The position numbers and the translations under genes were made by a program. Below, piece after piece: positions 35,971 through 43,877 of a stretch of DNA of 64,000 bases. The notes beneath the pieces were generated by a model. That model saw nothing but the letters and a program-made list of their open reading frames with translations. It did no database searches and was not told the DNA's origin. The stretch is from Tautonia rosea (GTDB lineage: Bacteria > Planctomycetota > Planctomycetia > Isosphaerales > Isosphaeraceae). The stretch is from contig NZ_JABBYO010000006.1 in assembly GCF_012958305.1 (NCBI RefSeq), forward strand, positions 372,001 to 436,000, written 5' to 3'. Position 1 is the stretch's first letter. Each line of letters begins with the position of its first letter.

Positions 35971-37467
35971 TCAACCGGACGAGGCCTCCTGCGCTTGCGG
36001 CCCCGCCGGACCGAGCAGGGCGGCCAGTTCCGCTAGCCGGACCGGTTTGGTGACAATGTGGTCGAATGCGCGTTCCCCTTCCGGGTCTGTTACAGGAGGG
36101 GAGGATGAGCTGCTAATTCCAATCAAGAGCGGAGCATCCATGACCACGTCGTGCCGGATTCTCCGGGCGAGCGTGTGTCCCTCGATGAACGGCATGTGCA
36201 AGCCAATCAGCACGACCTGAGGCCGGAACGCCTGAATCATCTCCCGGGCCTCGTCGATCCGGGGTGTGGCCCGGACATGCCAGCCCAGCCGGCCGATCAA
36301 GAGGCCAAGGGCCTGGATCGACTCCAGATTGTCATCGACGAGCAACACATGACCGGCCGACCCGGGGCGTTGGGGTGTTCGGGTCCGCAACGGGGGGGCG
36401 TTGACTTCGCTCGGCCCGAGTTCCGCGACGATCGTTTGGGGCAATTCGATCACGAATGATGGGCCAGGCCTGAGCAGGCCTCCAAGCCGGTCGGCGAAAA
36501 TTGACGCAAGGAACAAATCCAGGTCGATCGACTTCTCGGAGCGCGGCACCTCGAAGTTGGTAGCCTCGGGCAAGAGTTCGAAGACCAGTTCGAGCCTGTC
36601 CGACGCTTGCCGCCAGTCAACCCGGATCAACTCACAATCCTTGCAGGCGCGCCGACAGTAATGCAGGCTGTGGCGAACGAGGTGTTCGAGCCGCTTGGCA
36701 TCGGTTCGTAACCAGAGCGGGTCGGCTCGGGCCACGCGATCGAAGTCCACCTGCTCGTCCCGAGCCTCCTGTTGCGCCCGTCGAATCGCCCGCCCCAGCA
36801 GCCCGCCCAGCTCAACCACCTCGACCACTTCCGGAGCCTCTCCCGACTCAATCCGGGCGATCTCCGAGTAGTCATCCAGCAACCCGGCCATCCGTTGACA
36901 TTGGCGATCGAGCAGTTCGATCGTCCGCTGCTGGCTCAACGATCCCGGCACATTCTGGAACGACAGCACCTCCACCGCGTTGGTGATCACCCCGAGCAGG
37001 TCCCTCAGGTTGTGGCCGATCACCCGCATCAAGCCGGCCATCCGGCGATGCTCCGATTCCGAAGGAGGCTCCGAAGCCCGACCGGGCGACGGGTCCAGGA
37101 TCGAGGAGTCCGCCGCCAGCCGAACCGCCTGAATCAAGCACGCAGGATGGCCCCGAGGAACCACCGCAAACGCCCCGAGTCGCCGTAATTGTTTGTAATG
37201 CTCGAGCGAATCCTCTTCCGTAATCACGATCACCGGAGGCCCCGCGCCAACCCTCCTCCGCGGGAGCCAACGCCGAGCATCCGAAAGCCCGGTGCGGTGC
37301 AAGGCCACAATCACATCCGCATCGTCCGGCCCGATGGTCTTCAATCCTGTCGGACAATCCAGGTGACGGAAGGTAATCGATCCCCCTTCCTCCTCCACCG
37401 CGTGCTTGATGACGCAAAGCTCGTCAGGATCAACCTGGAGTTCAGTCAATCGAAGCGACACGGTCAT
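35971..37467 (-). CDS. Degenerate hybrid two-component protein (pseudo-REC, HisKA-like, pseudo-ATPase, REC lacking phospho-Asp)
   Basis: The 498-residue protein starts at ATG 37467 because GGGAG lies eight bases upstream. Residues 1-120 resemble a receiver but lack the phospho-aspartate (DVIVALHRT) and conserved Lys (VVPRG). A HisKA-like helix pair keeps a candidate His (VIGHNLRDLLGVITNA). The ATPase region lacks recognisable N and G boxes (RLEHLVRHSLHYC). The final 115 residues are a second receiver (VLLVDDNLE, VVTKP-like VTKP) where the phospho-acceptor position is Gly (VVLIGLHMPFIEG). It is probably a signalling scaffold without catalysis. It is upstream of rpoN on the same strand, 424 bases beyond the rpoN start... 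separated by rpoN's own end at 37617, that is 150 bases downstream of rpoN. Confidence 0.78.
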   Translation of the reverse strand: MTVSLRLTELQVDPDELCVIKHAVEEEGGSITFRHLDCPTGLKTIGPDDADVIVALHRTGLSDARRWLPRRRVGAGPPVIVITEEDSLEHYKQLRRLGAFAVVPRGHPACLIQAVRLAADSSILDPSPGRASEPPSESEHRRMAGLMRVIGHNLRDLLGVITNAVEVLSFQNVPGSLSQQRTIELLDRQCQRMAGLLDDYSEIARIESGEAPEVVEVVELGGLLGRAIRRAQQEARDEQVDFDRVARADPLWLRTDAKRLEHLVRHSLHYCRRACKDCELIRVDWRQASDRLELVFELLPEATNFEVPRSEKSIDLDLFLASIFADRLGGLLRPGPSFVIELPQTIVAELGPSEVNAPPLRTRTPQRPGSAGHVLLVDDNLESIQALGLLIGRLGWHVRATPRIDEAREMIQAFRPQVVLIGLHMPFIEGHTLARRIRHDVVMDAPLLIGISSSSSPPVTDPEGERAFDHIVTKPVRLAELAALLGPAGPQAQEASSG

Positions 37468-37616
37468 GGTCATCACTCCCTGATGGTCCCTTGGTCGAAA
37501 AATGACCTCCTGAACAGATTGATTATAGCATGCAGGCTATCTTTGGCAAGGTCGGGCCTGTGTCTTGCAGGATAAAGCGTTGCGAAGGTGGTTCATCCGG
37601 AGATCAGGCGACCTAA

Positions 37617-39044
37617 TCAGAATTCTTTCCGATGACGGCTGGAAGGAATTCGCATCGCCTTGCGGTACTTCGTGACCGTTCGTCGAGCGACGGTCAGGCC
37701 TTGGCGACCCAGCTCATCGACGATTTCCTCGTCTGAGAGGGGCTTGCTCTTGTCTTCCTTGGCAATGATCTCAGTGAGCTTCTGCTTGATCGTGTCCCAG
37801 GCGATTTCCTCACCGTCGGCGCTAAGCGTGCCGCCACCGAAGAACCGTTTCAAGGCGAAGATTCCCCGAGGAGTCTGGACCCACTTGTCATCGACGGCCC
37901 GGCTCACGGTCGTCACATGCACGCCGACCTGATCGGCAATCTGCTGCATCTTGAGCGGCTGGATCGCCTCGGGCCCCTTGTCGAGAAAGTCGCGCTGATG
38001 GGCGATGATCGCCTTGGCCACCTTGAGCAAGGTGCTCCGACGTTGCTCGATCGACTCAATCAGCCACCGGGCCGACTGTATCTTTTTCTGGATGAACGCC
38101 CGGGCCTCCGGGTCCCCTCCGCGATCCTTCAGCATCCGCTGATAGCGCCGCGAGATGGTCAACTGGGGCGCGTGCTCATCGACCAGCCGGACCTGATATT
38201 CACCGTGTTCATCAGGCTCGACAATCAGGTCGGGCACCACATACTGGGCCGATCCCGGATTGAACCGCGCTCCGGGCTTCGGGTCGAGCCGGCGAAGCTG
38301 TTCCAGGCCTTCTTTGATCTCGGCCAGCGACAGACCCGTCTTTTTCTCGATCACCGGCAAGCGGTTCTGCTGAATGTCGTCCAGATGGTTGCTCACGAGC
38401 AGGCGAAGCACCTCGACGTGCGGTGTCTCGGGCGTGAGCTGCAATAAAAGGCATTCGCGCAGGTTCCGTGCCCCGATACCCGGAGGATCGAGTTTCTGCA
38501 CGAGGGCCAGCGCCTGCTCGGCCTGCTCAAACGTCACGGCCCCGCCGGCGTCCCGGACCAGGTCGGGAATGTCGATCCCGGTGAAGTAACCGTTCTCGTC
38601 CAAATTGGAAATAATGTACTCGGCCAGCCCCCGGACCTTCGGGTCGATATCCGGAAACGACAATTGCTCGCTCAACGAGTCGTGCAACGACGGCGGACGC
38701 GAGGCCATGTTCTGCATCGCGTCGTGCTTGCGATCCGATTCCTCGACCAACGCCGCTCGGCTCGGCCGGTGTTGCTCGCCCGAGGTGTCCCAGTTGTCCC
38801 AGTCGTCGTAAATTTCCGTCTCGTCAATCTTCGCGTCGTCATCGGTCGAGGGTTCCTCAACCTGACCTTCCGGAGCCACCGACTCGCGAAGGTCTTCGAG
38901 GAGCGGATTCTCGATCAATTCCTGGTCAATCCGCTCCTGCAGGGCAAGCCACGGCAGTTGCAAGATTTCCATGGATTGGATCATGCGGGGCGCCATGCGC
39001 ATTCGCATGTCGGTCCGCATTTGTTGAGAGGTATCGAGCCGCAT
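37617..39044 (-). CDS. rpoN: RNA polymerase sigma-54 factor
   Basis: The 475-residue RpoN binds core polymerase and -24/-12 promoters, requiring AAA+ activators. Region I is APRMIQSMEILQLPWLALQERIDQELIENP, followed by an acidic region II. The core-binding part has LREC and QQADQV-like segments (MQQIADQVGVHVTTVSRAVDDKW), and the RpoN box ARRTVTKYR is present near the C-terminus. ATG 39044 is chosen because the family starts just before the Gln-rich region I; the frame is open a further 50 codons upstream. No enhancer-binding activator gene is adjacent. The degenerate hybrid protein gene lies 150 bases downstream on the same strand. Confidence 0.95.
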   Translation of the reverse strand: MRLDTSQQMRTDMRMRMAPRMIQSMEILQLPWLALQERIDQELIENPLLEDLRESVAPEGQVEEPSTDDDAKIDETEIYDDWDNWDTSGEQHRPSRAALVEESDRKHDAMQNMASRPPSLHDSLSEQLSFPDIDPKVRGLAEYIISNLDENGYFTGIDIPDLVRDAGGAVTFEQAEQALALVQKLDPPGIGARNLRECLLLQLTPETPHVEVLRLLVSNHLDDIQQNRLPVIEKKTGLSLAEIKEGLEQLRRLDPKPGARFNPGSAQYVVPDLIVEPDEHGEYQVRLVDEHAPQLTISRRYQRMLKDRGGDPEARAFIQKKIQSARWLIESIEQRRSTLLKVAKAIIAHQRDFLDKGPEAIQPLKMQQIADQVGVHVTTVSRAVDDKWVQTPRGIFALKRFFGGGTLSADGEEIAWDTIKQKLTEIIAKEDKSKPLSDEEIVDELGRQGLTVARRTVTKYRKAMRIPSSRHRKEF

Positions 39045-39326
39045 ACGCGTTCTGCTTCCGCGAAGTGTCCCGGGGCAAATCGTCCCTGATCCGGTTCCTG
39101 ATCTGATCGATCGAATGGCCGCGAGCACCACCCGCTCCGATGACCGAACCGCCGACGACCAGCTTCTCTGGCGTTCAGGAACATCGATCAGCAAAAATCA
39201 TACCACCGCGTCACGCAAAAGGGGAGAGCAGTTCTCCTCGATCCCGGATCATGCGGGGAATTCGGGAGCATTTCGAAGCGGTTGCGACGACCGGGAGCGT
39301 CGGAACGCCCTCTTCGATAACCACGA

Positions 39327-39968
39327 TCAATACTGCTGACGACCCTGGAACGCGTCGGCCAGCATCTCTTTATTGGCGAATTCCAGCGACCCGCCCGAAG
39401 CAAGCCCGCGCGCGAGTCGCGTGATGGGCACGCCGAATGGTCCGAGGCGATCGGCCACCAGCCGGGCGGTTGCGTCTCCTTCGAGCGTCGGGTTAGTGGC
39501 CAGAATCACCTCTCGGATGCCTCCTTGGCGCACCCGTTCTTCCAGCCGACCCAGATTCAACTGATCTTCGAACACTCCTTGCAACGGCGCCAATCGACCG
39601 TGCAAGACGTGATACCTTCCATTGTAGGTTCCGGCTTTTTCCAGCGCCATCAAATCACGAGAGTGTTCGACCACGCAAACCAGGGCTTCGTCTCGCCTCG
39701 GATCTCGGCAGATCGTGCAGCGCTCCTGTCCCGACTCGGTCAGGTGCCCGCAGAGCGCGCAGTGATGAATCTGATCGCGAGCCGCCCGAATGGCCTCGGC
39801 CAACGCGACGGCATCCTCAACCGGACATCGGATTAAATGGTGAGCCAGCCGCTCGGCGCTTTTGGCCCCGATCCCCGGCAACCTCCCGAGTGCCTGGACC
39901 AGCCGATCGACCGTTCCCGAGGCGCTCGGATCGACCGGAGACGGACCTCCGTAGCGGCCGGCGCTCAC
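39327..39968 (-). CDS. recR: Recombination protein RecR
   Basis: The 213-residue RecR works with RecO and RecF to load RecA at gaps. A helix-hairpin-helix (LVQALGRLPGIGAKSAERLA) at 23-42 precedes a Cys4 zinc finger (Cys70, Cys73, Cys84, Cys87: HHCALCGHLTE and CTICRDPRRD). A TOPRIM domain follows (LVCVVEHSRDLMALEKAG, and ILATNPTLEGDATARL). The GTG start at 39968 has GGAGGAG eight bases upstream and overlaps the ybaB stop by four bases. Together with ybaB and dnaX it forms a conserved replication-repair block. Confidence 0.95.
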   Translation of the reverse strand: MSAGRYGGPSPVDPSASGTVDRLVQALGRLPGIGAKSAERLAHHLIRCPVEDAVALAEAIRAARDQIHHCALCGHLTESGQERCTICRDPRRDEALVCVVEHSRDLMALEKAGTYNGRYHVLHGRLAPLQGVFEDQLNLGRLEERVRQGGIREVILATNPTLEGDATARLVADRLGPFGVPITRLARGLASGGSLEFANKEMLADAFQGRQQY

Positions 39969-40312
39969 GGTCGGCCTCCTCCAGGGAACAGCGAGTCGAG
40001 GCCGGGCATGTTCAGCCCCATGCCGCCGGTCATCGTCTTGGCGGCTTCTTCCCGAGCCCGATTCATGGCCTGGTTCACCGCTCCGGTCACCAGATCTTCG
40101 AGCAACTCCACATCGCCGTCGGTGGTCAGCTTCGGGTCGATGCGTACCGACACCAGCTCCATCCGGCCGTTGACGGTTGCCTTGACCGCTCCTCCACCGG
40201 CCGAGCCCTCAACCTGAACATTGCCAAGCTGCTCGGCGGCCTGTTCCATCTGCTCCCGGATCTTCCCGGCGTTGCGCATCAGGTCGGCAAGATTGCCAAG
40301 GTTCCCGAACAT
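39965..40312 (-). CDS. ybaB: YbaB/EbfC family nucleoid-associated protein
   Basis: The 115-residue protein is a dimeric DNA-binding protein. It begins MFGNLGNLADLMRNAGKIREQMEQAAEQLGNVQVEG, then has GAVKATVNGRMELVSVRIDP and VNQAMNRAREEAAKTMTGGMGLNMPGL, all typical. GGGGAG lies just upstream of ATG 40312. It sits between dnaX and recR, the standard order, and overlaps recR by four bases, so translation is likely coupled. Confidence 0.94.
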   Translation of the reverse strand: MFGNLGNLADLMRNAGKIREQMEQAAEQLGNVQVEGSAGGGAVKATVNGRMELVSVRIDPKLTTDGDVELLEDLVTGAVNQAMNRAREEAAKTMTGGMGLNMPGLDSLFPGGGRP

Positions 40313-40425
40313 GGTGTCTCCCCCTCGCAGGTCATTGAGTTCATGGCGAAATCGTTGAGAGAAGCCAGGAAGCGGACACAAGAGACGACCCGGTGCGTCG
40401 CTCCATGAGCCTCCGAGCCGTCGCG

Positions 40426-42381
40426 TCAGTCGTCTGCCTCGGCTCCGGGATCGGATTCGGAATCAGCCGAGGCGTCGGCATCCGATCCGGCTCGGCGTTC
40501 CGGTTCCACCTCGACCCGACGCAACTGGGCTTCGAACCGGGCGACCAGTTGCTGGGCCAGATCATCCTCCAGTACCGCCTGATGCGCCGACGATCCCGGC
40601 TCAATGACGCTCGGCTCCGGGGCTGTCGACGCTTCCCGATCGAACCGCACCGAGACGCCCCGGCCAAGCGCCTCAGCCAGATGCCCTTCGATCTTCGATC
40701 GCAGCTCGGGCGCATTGCAACGATCGGCCAGATAGTTGTACGCCGCCGGCACGGCCACGACCACGAGTCCCGATTCCGAAACCTCCGACGGCTCCAGCCG
40801 CTTGAAGTGCGCCGGCAGCTTCAGCTCCTCGGCCCGATCAATCAGTGATTGCCAGGCCGATCGCGCCCGCTGCAGCACCGAACCGTCCTGCTCCTCGGAC
40901 ACCGAGGCCGACGGCCTGCTCGTCTGCTCATCTCGTCCCAAGGGAGCAGGGGGGGGCCTCTCGATCACCGCCTCGGCCCGCCCTTGACCCGTTCCGTGGC
41001 CATTGCCATTGCCGAGATGCGGCGGAACCTCAGCCTCCGGAGCCGGTGTTGGAGCCGAAACCGACGCCATTGACGGCCGAGGTGCGGGGGCTGCCTGGCT
41101 CAGCGGCTCAACGGACTTTTTTTTTACAGCACCATCCGGTCCGGGAGGGGGCGCCCCGGCCTCCTGCCCCGAGAGCCTCGCAATCACCTCGCTCAGCTCG
41201 GTCAGGTTCTCCAAACGGGCGACCCGGCAAAAGGCCAGCTCGACCATAAGCCTCGGAAACGGGCTTCCCCGGAGCCTCCCTCGCGTCTCGGCCAAGATCT
41301 GCTGCGCGGCGATCACCGTGTCGAGCGTCCAGCGGCCGGCCAAGCCTTCCAGTTGCTCCCGCTGACCCGGCAGGGCCGCCAGAGGGGCCACCTCAGCACC
41401 GGCTGAGACAACCATCACGTCTCTCAAAAACTCGATCGACGCATTCAGGACGTCCGTCGGCTGCACGCCGTCGTTGACCGCCTGATCGAGGACCTCCAGC
41501 GCCCGGCCTGGCGATCGATCCGCCAGCGCATCGAGCAAGGTCAAGACTCGGTCATCCCCGGCAATCCCCAGCAGCTCATGCACCCGATCGGCCGTCAGAT
41601 GCTCGGCCCCCGACGAGAGCAACTGTTCGAGCAACGACTGCGCATCCCGCATCGAACCCGCCGCGCGGCGGGCAACCACGTGCAGCGCTTCGCGATCCGC
41701 CTTGATCCCCTCGCGCTCACAAATGCTCGCCAGTTGATCAACGATCTGCTCCGGCCCGATCCCGGCAAAGTCAAACCGCTGACAGCGCGATAGCACCGTG
41801 ATCGGAATCTTGTTCGGCTCGGTCGTTGCAAAGACGAACTTAACGTGGCTCGGCGGCTCCTCCAGCGTCTTCAACAATGCGTTGAAGGCACTAGTTGAAA
41901 GCATGTGTACTTCGTCAATATAGTAAATCTTGAACCGCGATCGGCTGGGCCGCAGGCCGGCGTTCTGGCGAAGTTCGCGCACCGCCTCGACGCCGTTGTT
42001 GCTTGCTCCGTCGATCTCGATCACGTCCACATCCTGCCCCAGGGCGATCGCCCGGCAGGTGTCGCATTCATTGCATGGGGTTTCCGTCGGCCCGCCCCGC
42101 TCGCAATTCAGGGCCTTGGCGAAGATCCGGGCCATCGAGGTCTTCCCGACCCCTCGGGTCCCGCTGAACAGATACGCCTGGGCCACTCGATCCATCCGGA
42201 TCGCGTTGCGCAAGGCCCGGACGACATGGTCTTGCCCGACCACATCCTCGAACCGTTGTGGTCGGTAGCGACGCGCCACGACCGTGTACGCCTCTCCCTC
42301 CCACCTCGGGCTTGCGGAGAGCGTTTCCACGCTCGGAGAGTCGGTCGAAGGGTCCGGGGCGCTGGCTTTGGTCCGTGCCAC
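40426..42381 (-). CDS. dnaX: DNA polymerase III subunit gamma/tau
   Basis: The 651-residue tau form is the clamp-loader ATPase. The Walker A motif is GTRGVGKTS, the zinc cluster is CERGGPTETPCNECDTC, Walker B is IYYIDEVHML and the SRC sensor is VLSRCQRFDF. A Pro/Ala-rich linker and a C-terminal tau domain follow. Within the linker, codons 419-422 (GTA AAA AAA AAG) contain A9 on the minus strand (41125-41117), with the A AAA AAG heptamer in frame. A -1 shift would reach a TGA at 41110-41108 after two further codons, giving a gamma-like product of about 424 residues. The start GTG 42381 has GGAG upstream but at a long spacing of about 11 bases. Confidence 0.94.
   Translation of the reverse strand: MARTKASAPDPSTDSPSVETLSASPRWEGEAYTVVARRYRPQRFEDVVGQDHVVRALRNAIRMDRVAQAYLFSGTRGVGKTSMARIFAKALNCERGGPTETPCNECDTCRAIALGQDVDVIEIDGASNNGVEAVRELRQNAGLRPSRSRFKIYYIDEVHMLSTSAFNALLKTLEEPPSHVKFVFATTEPNKIPITVLSRCQRFDFAGIGPEQIVDQLASICEREGIKADREALHVVARRAAGSMRDAQSLLEQLLSSGAEHLTADRVHELLGIAGDDRVLTLLDALADRSPGRALEVLDQAVNDGVQPTDVLNASIEFLRDVMVVSAGAEVAPLAALPGQREQLEGLAGRWTLDTVIAAQQILAETRGRLRGSPFPRLMVELAFCRVARLENLTELSEVIARLSGQEAGAPPPGPDGAVKKKSVEPLSQAAPAPRPSMASVSAPTPAPEAEVPPHLGNGNGHGTGQGRAEAVIERPPPAPLGRDEQTSRPSASVSEEQDGSVLQRARSAWQSLIDRAEELKLPAHFKRLEPSEVSESGLVVVAVPAAYNYLADRCNAPELRSKIEGHLAEALGRGVSVRFDREASTAPEPSVIEPGSSAHQAVLEDDLAQQLVARFEAQLRRVEVEPERRAGSDADASADSESDPGAEADD
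41108..41127 (-). promoter_or_regulatory. Programmed frameshift / slippage site in dnaX
   Basis: An A9 run on the minus strand spells GTA AAA AAA AAG TCC in the reading frame. After a -1 slip the next codons are GTC CGT TGA, and after a +1 slip AGT CCG TTG AGC CGC TGA, so both alternative frames terminate at once. E. coli uses the same heptamer in dnaX for ribosomal frameshifting and Thermus uses an A9 run for transcriptional slippage. Which mechanism acts here is not determined. Confidence 0.7.
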
Positions 42382-42545
42382 GGATAAGGCGCTCCGTCGT
42401 GCCGAAGAAACCCAGACGGGGGGCGTCGTCTTATTACTCCAAACCCGATCCGATCCCCCCTTCGATCACGTCCGCAAGGCATTGCCCCGTGCGTGGATCG
42501 CGTTGGCGTCGGGTCCACACTCGTCCCGAAGGAGGCCGGGAGAGC

Positions 42546-42642
42546 CGGGGAGGTGCTCCCGGGCACATCGAGGTCACGCTTATGGCTGCTGCGTTCCCGC
42601 CCTGACCAGGTTCACGCGCCTCAATTGCTCGGGTCCCCCCCG
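42546..42642 (-). ncRNA. ffs: Signal recognition particle RNA (small, 4.5S-type)
   Basis: The minus strand carries the near-invariant SRP domain IV core: GGTCAGGGCGGGAACGCAGC followed by AGCCATAAGCG, with a GGAA tetraloop and the asymmetric A/C bulge characteristic of Ffh binding. The flanks pair as a long hairpin (GGGGGG-A-CCCGAGC on the 5' side, GCCCGGG and TCCCC on the 3' side), giving an RNA of about 95-97 bases. It lies upstream of dnaX on the same strand, matching the SRP RNA-dnaX-ybaB-recR order known in Bacillus. The exact ends are estimates. Confidence 0.95.
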
Positions 42643-42713
42643 ACTCACCCGGACCCCCTCAAGAAATTGCGAGCCCGTGGTGCCGCTCCATGTCGGGTTG
42701 AGCAGAAGAAATC

Positions 42714-42742
42714 ATTATGCCTCAACACCCCCAGACTCGCAA
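42714..42742 (-). promoter_or_regulatory. Sigma-70 promoter upstream of SRP RNA
   Basis: On the minus strand TTGCGA (42742-42737) and CATAAT (42719-42714) are 17 bases apart, with a predicted start about 65 bases before the SRP RNA 5' end. It could drive both the RNA and dnaX, or the RNA alone with processing. Confidence 0.55.
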
Positions 42743-42835
42743 GTCAGAGCCGGGCGCCGCTGCCCATTTCTTCTATTCTTACGTACAGGATCGACAACAG
42801 TTCGTCGTCAGCACCGGGAACGCTCCCTCGCCCGC

Positions 42836-43123
42836 TCAAGGCTCACCACACTTGGGACAGGGGCCTGCCCATCGGAACGACCTGAGGGGGCGAACATGGC
42901 CGCAACTCATGCAGGCCTGGCCCTTCCCGAGCCGCGCATGAACCGTCACATCGGCCACGATCAGCACGCCCAGCAACCCCCCGAGCCCCGAAAGAACAAC
43001 CAGCAAGCCTTGGCCTGCCTCCGCAAACCCGACCCACTTGACCAGCCCGCCGACCACGATCAACGCCGTGCCCAGGACGGCGAACACCCTCTGGCGATAG
43101 TGCTTCCATCGCTCGATCCACAT
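42836..43123 (-). CDS. Small membrane protein with C-terminal zinc ribbon
   Basis: The 95-residue protein has two hydrophobic helices (VFAVLGTALIVVGGLVKWVGF, about 14-34, and GLLVVLSGLGGLLGVLIVADV, about 39-59). A short soluble tail follows with paired cysteines, CMSCGHVRPLRSFRWAGPCPKCG, that would bind one zinc. I do not recognise a named family. GGAGGAGG eight bases upstream supports the start. It lies 22 bases downstream of the DUF480 gene on the same strand, so they form an operon. Confidence 0.75.
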   Translation of the reverse strand: MWIERWKHYRQRVFAVLGTALIVVGGLVKWVGFAEAGQGLLVVLSGLGGLLGVLIVADVTVHARLGKGQACMSCGHVRPLRSFRWAGPCPKCGEP

Positions 43124-43145
43124 CGGCGGTCCTCCTCCCTCCCGT

Positions 43146-43877
43146 TTACTCCCCCAATGAGGCTTTCAACGTCTTCATCTCTGCCGAGAGCGTCTCCACG
43201 ATCCCTCGAAGACCCTCCACCTCGGCTCTCAGACTGGCCACCTCGGCCGCAAGGCCGGCCGACGAACCGCCGCTGCTCGACCGCGTCGGCCTCGGCTCGT
43301 CGTCGTCCCGGTCGCTCGCCGAGGCGACACTCTGGCGGACCCGTTCCAGCTCTTCGGGCGGCATCAGACCATGCGTGACCGTCACCCCCCTGCGCTGTCC
43401 GGGAGGAGTGAGAAAAACGACCAGCCCAAGCTCGGCCAGTTTTTCCAGAATCGGCTGCAACGTCTCCAGGTCCGGGATCGGGTCCATCCGGGCGGCCCTC
43501 CCGCGCAGTTCGCCGACGGTCTGGGCGCCTCGGAGCATCAGCTCGGCCAGCACCGCCATCGCCACGCCTTGCCCCTTCAGGTCGAGCCACTCATACAGGT
43601 TATGCCGCCACTTCTCGACCCGGCCGCTGCCTTCGACCTGAATCGCGGCCCCTTTTTTCCGGAGGCCGATGAGGATCTCCTCCACGTCGTCGGCGTCGTA
43701 GCTCGTCACCGGGTCGCGGTTCGACTTCTGGTTGCACCCGGTCACGATGCCCGCAATTGACATCGGATAGACATCCGGCGTCGTCTTCTGCTTCTCGACC
43801 AGCACGCCCAGCACCCTCCGCTCTCGGAGGGACAACGGGCTCCATCGCCGTTCGGGAGGGTTGCTTGCGTCACTCAT
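43146..43877 (-). CDS. DUF480 (YceH) family protein
   Basis: The 243-residue protein has the characteristic tandem winged-helix N-terminal part: LSLRERRVLGVLVEKQKTTPDVYPMSIAGIVTGCNQKSNRDPV, then VEKWRHNLYEWLDL and VLAELMLRGAQTVGELRGRA. A basic, Ser-rich linker leads to a C-terminal coiled coil (VASLRAEVEGLRGIVETLSAEMKTL). The role of YceH is not established; a DNA-binding role is plausible from the fold. It is the first gene of the two-gene minus-strand operon with the zinc-ribbon protein. Confidence 0.92.
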   Translation of the reverse strand: MSDASNPPERRWSPLSLRERRVLGVLVEKQKTTPDVYPMSIAGIVTGCNQKSNRDPVTSYDADDVEEILIGLRKKGAAIQVEGSGRVEKWRHNLYEWLDLKGQGVAMAVLAELMLRGAQTVGELRGRAARMDPIPDLETLQPILEKLAELGLVVFLTPPGQRRGVTVTHGLMPPEELERVRQSVASASDRDDDEPRPTRSSSGGSSAGLAAEVASLRAEVEGLRGIVETLSAEMKTLKASLGE

